From Onthophagus taurus (lineage: Eukaryota > Arthropoda > Insecta > Coleoptera > Scarabaeidae), in NCBI RefSeq assembly GCF_036711975.1, contig NC_091973.1:5394001-5458000 (forward strand): 64,000 nt of DNA. Reading direction: 5' to 3'. This document shows, piece after piece, positions 58,465 through 64,000 of this stretch; within the stretch, counting starts at the first letter, position 1, and every line of letters begins with the position of its first letter. The position numbers and the translations under genes are program-made. A model generated the notes under the pieces. It ran no database searches and was not told where the DNA came from. It saw only the letters and a program-made list of their open reading frames with translations.

Positions 58465-60900
58465 GTGAGTGATTTTAAATAAATCAATTTAATTTTTAAT
58501 TGGTTTCTTATTTATTTTTTTTAATTAAAATAATAAATTTACTAAATTAAAATTTTGGCGGTCAAGTTTACGTGGAGACGATCGATTGATTAAATACGTG
58601 CTTAGGACCCATATAACTAAGTAACGAACGGGGGTTGATGGTAATTTATTCACAGTTGCCTCCGGCGTCTGGATATTCGCGTGTATATTCCTGCTGGGGT
58701 AGCTATAAATGCAACAATTCGTGCATCATCCCGAGATAATTTGCCACCGTAAAATAAACCGAAAGATTTATTTAAAAAGATCTATTTATCGATGCGGTTT
58801 ATCGCATTTCCGTTTGTTAAATAAAGAGTACTCGAAATTAAAACCTTTAACTAGTACAACTTGACATTGACTCTAAATTCAGTACACAATAACTCAATTC
58901 AAATAGTCGAGTTGAGATGTACTCAACACTTTGTATTCAATTAAAACCTATTCAATTGGTATTAATGTTATTGATTGTGACTTCTTCGTAACAATCTTGA
59001 AATATACTATGTCCATAAATCCATAAATGGTTTTCTTGCTTTTTGACCTTTGTTTGCCATTGTTAAAAGAAGCAATGATCATTCATCCTATTGATAAAAA
59101 AACGTTGTTGTTGGAATTAGTCACCACTCTTTCTTTGTATGATCGGCAAAGAAATATAACGCTAATATAAAACAGTAACGTTATTATTATCGATTACGTG
59201 CTTTTGTCACGTGGCTCCTTATCAAAGATTTGTTTGAGAAGCGGCTTCTCTTATCTTTATAGTCTTGTAATCCTCACCAAACTTCTGGAAATGAGGCTTA
59301 GAGATCGAGGGATTAACTGGTTCATAGTCCGAATTGTCCAGCGGTTACCTGTTCGGTACGAATCTGTTATATCTAAGATTTTTGATCTAATCTGCTTTGC
59401 TCGCATGGAAGCACCTGGATACCGTAATCCAATTTGTCTTCGAAAGTATTGATTTTATTTCCTGCGGGTAGTTTTGATTATGCATCTCTGTGCTTTGCCA
59501 AGAAATAAAAAAATTTTTTAATTTAAAATTTTTTTATGGGTGAAAGCGTTTATGTTGGCGCAACGCTGAAAACAGGGGGGTCTGGATATTTTTATATTCA
59601 CCGGTATTTTTAAATCACCACATAAACGCTCATCTCGCCTTTGTTCTTTTAACATCGCCAACGAAAACGATTGAAAACAGACGTTACATTTACATTGACT
59701 TTCCATTCGGAAGTTATTTTAGATCGTCAATATGTCAAATCATAAAAATTACAACTTCGAAACTTTGTAGTTTGAAACTTATATAGAGGGTTGATCGTAA
59801 ATTTAAGTTTCCGTTTGCGCGCTACAGGTGCACGGCTCCGATCGAATTTTCTTTGGAGTGAAGGTTTCGCATTAAAATTGTGTATAGGTGAATGTAGGTT
59901 AAACGACGAACGATATCGAATTTCCTGAACGGTTTATAAACATAGCCCTGACGTGGAATTCACATAGTGTAAATAAGTTTTTTTCATTGTTACCTTTACT
60001 GGCAGGCATACAAACAAACGGAATATATTGAGACGTGAAATTATGTACCTCTCTATTTATGTATTGTTTTTATTGCAGGGTTTGAACCTAATTGAACGTT
60101 TCTTTGTGTTATATCAAAAATTCTAAGTATCAATGTTTGCGTCAATGTTTGGGATTGTTAGAAAGAAAGCCGCCTAAGCTAATAGCTGGTGGAGCGTCGC
60201 GGCGTTTGTAGCAATAATTAAGGTCACCGAAGTGCCAACTCAATTAATTGCCGCCGTAATTGAAATGTTGATAAACCCGACGTTGATGATGCTACGAAGA
60301 CTAACACAAGGAATTTACTAACCACAAATTACGTGGCATGCAGAGATACAGGAATAAATATACTTTTCAAATTAATTTTCAAAACTTAAGAATACACTTA
60401 TACCATTACTTCAACTGGAGAATTTCAGAGTTATGAGAGAAAGGGGATGAATAATTAATACTAGATAGGTTGGGTACTATGCACTTAAAATATACTATAA
60501 GGTAATATAATATTTAATACGTTAGTGACAGTGAGACGAGATTGTACTGAAGCATATAAATATAATTGCATGTATAATATTTTTTCTATAATACGATTCG
60601 TACAATCTATTTCTCTCAGTGCAATCTTGGCTCAGGTTAGTTTTGTTTACTACGATTAATAACATGTAAAAAATATTGGGGAAGGTTATGTTTTTGAAAA
60701 TCTCATGTACTTTTTGAGTTCTATTTTTTTTAATAAAACGGATTTTGTGAATCATCTAAAAATCTATTTTTATCAATATCGTTATAATATTTCCTGGATA
60801 TGTAGATGTGTTTATCTATCTTATCATGCTGTTATCCGATTTTAAAAATCTCATTTATTTTCGGAGATAAAACATTTTAAACTAAATCCTACATTTCAAT
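58465..60900 (+). other. Intronic DNA of the 58308 gene
   Basis: 2.4 kb without recognised exon. Mixed composition; short frames at 59198-59452 and 59518-59706 show no domain. Confidence 0.45.
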
Positions 60901-60945
60901 ATTAATATTTATTTTAAAGAAAAACGATTTTTAAGGTAATCTGTA

Positions 60946-62304
60946 GTGGAAAAAATATCTGAAATTGGCAATGTTAATATCAGAGTATTAACACACATTT
61001 TCCTGGTATATATTCACCCACATGATGGAATAGATGATACTATATTTATAAAAGCTTCACTATACGATAACGCCAAAAAACTTCCTCAATCAGACTGGAT
61101 ACAAGAAAATAGCTACACTACCTACGTTTATCATGCAGGCCAATACCAACATATATCCTCTCATCCATGCTCTAGAATTAATAATAGATCATGGTTCAGA
61201 CCACCTCAGCATAGATTTTCAACTAAACACCCCACCGTACTCCCCAATAGTAGACATTCCACTACACATTAATATTAATTTATGCAATATCGACACCAAC
61301 ACAATGACACGACAAATTACATCCATAACAATCCTGCTATTAACCCAGAGAATATATCATCGAACATATTAAGTCCTATTACTCCTTCCCACTTCCTCCT
61401 TATATCCTAACGTAAATTAAATATAAAAGATGCATGTACCAAGAAGAAGTACAGAAGAAATGAAGATGCTGACACCAATGAGCTTATTAAAAGTATTCAC
61501 AAGTTAATATGGCAATTCAGATCTTCCAGATTTATTGAAGCTTTTAATAATATCAACCAAAGTAAGGGAAAATCTTTCTGGAATGAAGTCAAAAAACTAT
61601 CAAAATACAAAAAAAAACATCTAGCCCGTTTATCTTATAGATCCATCTGATGGCTCCAGCTGTAACACTGATTTCGAAAAGGCACAAGTACATGCTAAAT
61701 ATCTCGAAGAATGTTTTAAAAAATCTGAAAATCACTTATTCGATAACGACCATCACACTGCACAAATTTCTAGTAACAGATTGAATGTCGACGAAGATTA
61801 ATACTGGGAATTGTTAAGCAAGGGAAAAAATACTTCGGTCGGCTATGATAAGCTGACACGAACAATTTTTAACATTCATGCACATGTAAAAGACATATTC
61901 AACTTTTGTTTCCAAAATCAATACTTTCCTAATGAATGCATAACTGGGACAGTAGTATGCATCCCAAAAAAAGACTCGAACCTACAAACGTCCTATAACT
62001 TTGCTTCCCATCGGGCAAATGTTTGAAAATCTTATTAAAAAACGACTGCTAATGTATGTTGAAGATAAGACACTTATAGCTTGCAGCAACTAAAATCAGC
62101 AGCTCTTTTTTTAGACATACAAAAAGCGCAGTGAGACTCAGTGTGGCATAATGGCATCTTTTCGAATAAGAACAAATGAAACCTTCTCGGATGAATTCCA
62201 AATTGAACAAGGCGTACCACAGGGTTCGCCGTTCTCACCAATACTATACAATGCTTTTGCATATGACATGATGGAAATTTCCGCGCTGTCTACCGATTTA
62301 TACA
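60946..62304 (+). mobile_element. Degenerate Jockey-like LINE fragment (endonuclease end and reverse transcriptase)
   Basis: In order on the plus strand: the C-terminal endonuclease motif LELIIDHGSDHLSIDFQLN (about 61165-61225, the family SDHxPI box), a linker region, and the reverse transcriptase start SKGKNTSVGYDKLTRTIFN with FPNECITGTVVCIPKK (about 61811-61976). RT motif B follows: EQGVPQGSPFSPILYNAF (about 62203-62256). Several frame changes and in-frame stops make it dead. It is cut at 62305 by a DNA transposon, after ALSTDLY. Relation to the 13-16 kb array or the Rab6 intron fragment is at clade level only. Confidence 0.82.
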
Positions 62305-64000
62305 GGGTGTCCCGTTAAGCGTACGGAGCGGCTGTATCTCGACAACGGTAAGGCCTAGAGGTTTGGGAAAAAAATCCTTATAAGCAAAGTGGGCAAGGCA
62401 AATAGCTGGAAATTATTTTGAAGTTCGTAATTCGACCCCTAGGGGGCGTAACTGCCATAGAGAAACATAAAATTCCCGCTATCTCAGAAACTTAGACGAT
62501 GAGCTATAACTTTGACAACATCATTTAGTAGCTTGGATAATACCGCATCGCTTTTGTTTTGCGATATTTCTCATATCTGTCATAATAAGGGAGGGGGAGG
62601 CCAATACGTTTTCAAATGTTTACATTTTAATATCTCCTGGACCGTTCAACCGATTTGAATATTTCTGGTCTTGTTTGAAAGAGCATTACATACTCTTTTA
62701 AAAGATATTTTCAGTAAGACCGCTTGGTTTAAAACAAATAAGCGGTTACATATTTTTGTGATTTTTGAAAAAAAGTTAAATGGAACGGTACTGTTTTCTT
62801 CACAGACCCTTAATCACTATAAAATATGCTAAAGAATAGTGAAAACCGCATCTCGATATCTCCATCCATTCTCGCATTATAGAAGAAAATGTTAAAAATT
62901 CGAATATCTTAATCAGATCAAGTTACCTTAGGAAACAAATAAGAGAGCACAAAAATTTTATTATCTAGACCCTTCCTTCACACTTTATCCAAGCTTAGAA
63001 CTGCTCCAAAACTACTTTTGAGGCGTGTTTAAAAGCTAACGGATCAATGAAACATCAACAATGATAATAAAACAAAATAAACCAAAACACTTAGAATAAC
63101 TTAAATTTTTGGCAAAAATAGCTCACTAATGTGCGAAATGCCTTCCATAAACCTCGATGCATTTATTTAATCTAGTTTTGACGAAAAAAAACTTAAAAGC
63201 TTAAGTCTCGGCCCTGGACACGTTTCTACTGGTATTTAGAGTTTTGTCATATTTGCCCTGGTTATTGGTTTTTCTTGAAAAGTCAGGTCGTTTAGTCTAC
63301 GCAATAGATAAAGGGGTGAAAGCAATGTGGGTTTTGCTCGAACCAAGAATGCATATTATGCAAGTTTACACCAGCTTGTGGACAGATGCTTCATGCATCC
63401 ATAGCATTTGTGATAAAAGGTTTGGATTTGTCCAAATCATATTTAAAAGTCAATGATAATAGTTCAGTCTGTTATCATAATCGGTATCTGTTAAGGCCTG
63501 ATGTAAAACAACGTGGTGGAGATATTATTCTCTTGAGGAATCTTGTGGACAATTGTTTTCGGAGTTCCCAGATTATGTGATTATGTGACCAATGTGATTT
63601 ACGAATTCATAGAGATGTCTGAATGGGCTACACGTTGCCAGTTTTCCGTAATCACTAAATCAATCTTAAAAACACTTAAAAGCACATTTTTGCCATGCAG
63701 TTGCATCGTATTCGAAACATTGAAAATAAATCATCATACGCTCTGTCAATCATACGCTTCTGCGTTGGTAAATGACATGTTTACAATTACCATGGTTATG
63801 TGATTTGTTTTTATCGATGAGGTAACTGGATGTGATTGATGGCACTCGAGTTTTTAACATTTTCTTCTATAATTCGAGAACGGGTGGCTATATCGAGATG
63901 CGGTTTTCACTAAAATTTTGCAAATTTTAAGGTGACTAAGAATCTGTGAAGTAAATAGTATCGTTCTATTTAACTTTTCTTCAAAAATCACAAAAATATG
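62305..64000 (-). mobile_element. Tc1/mariner-like (DUF4817-type) transposon with very long inverted repeats, right end outside window
   Basis: The left end starts ACAGGGTGTCCCGTTAAGCG, a typical end of this insect family. A block at about 62750-62895 (CATATTTTTGTGATTTTTGA ... GAAAACCGCATCTCGATAT) returns inverted at 63865-64000, so the inverted repeats probably exceed 600 bp. Between them the minus strand carries transposase remnants. An N-terminal SFTNAEAYD is read near 63770 and a LHQALTDTDYDNRLNYYH-like piece near 63480. NPNLLSQMLWMHEASVH, matching the family's D-E-A catalytic box, lies near 63400. The C terminus RLNKCIEVYGRHFAH lies near 63130. Stops and frame shifts interrupt it and much of the catalytic domain is missing. 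Confidence 0.75.

Overview
This is a fairly gene-dense, AT-rich window from an insect nuclear genome. Evidence for that: introns with GT..AG borders, insect-type orthologues (a lipophorin receptor with two promoters, a Delta ending in ATEV, a compact USP8/UBPY), and many TA-targeted MITEs and Jockey-like LINE pieces. The style of the repeats and the short introns suggest a beetle, but that is inference. All gene models were built by reading splice sites and phases by eye; every multi-exon model given closes in frame.

Layout. 1-1055 is a broken pogo/Tigger-like DNA transposon. 1996-3130 (+) is UBA5 without its first exon, tail to tail with a lipophorin/VLDL receptor (12100-3738, -). The receptor has a distal and a proximal first exon, and the distal form gains an eighth LDLa module. 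Its first distal intron carries three tandem copies of a ~0.6 kb hairpin-bearing repeat (9.1-10.87 kb). 13.25-15.81 kb is a six-unit tandem array built from a LINE reverse transcriptase fragment. Peroxiredoxin (17483-16830, -) follows. At 18.94-22.61 kb lies a striking CpG-rich satellite with 88 bp and 152 bp units. Transketolase (25621-22955, -) has two alternative first coding exons, and Rab6 (30856-27928, -) has a LINE relic in an intron. KCMF1 (31451-34042, +), Delta (46794-39441, -), USP8 (49848-54309, +), a Ly6-type GPI protein (55364-54789, -) and CRELD (57233-56064, -) fill the middle and right. A first exon of an unplaced gene (58308-58464, +) opens a long intron that holds a LINE fragment interrupted by a Tc1/mariner-like transposon with very long inverted repeats (62305 to beyond the window).

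The genes do not form an operon or a single pathway. There are loose themes: ubiquitin or ubiquitin-like systems (UBA5, KCMF1, USP8), endocytic and secretory traffic (LpR, Rab6, USP8, CRELD) and carbon/redox metabolism (transketolase, peroxiredoxin). Delta sits in a large GC-rich domain containing several Su(H)-type octamers.

I found no bacterial-type system, CRISPR, rRNA or convincing tRNA, and no LTR or other virus-like element. The most unusual sequence is the palindromic satellite. The most informative biology is the paired alternative first exons of the lipophorin receptor and of transketolase.
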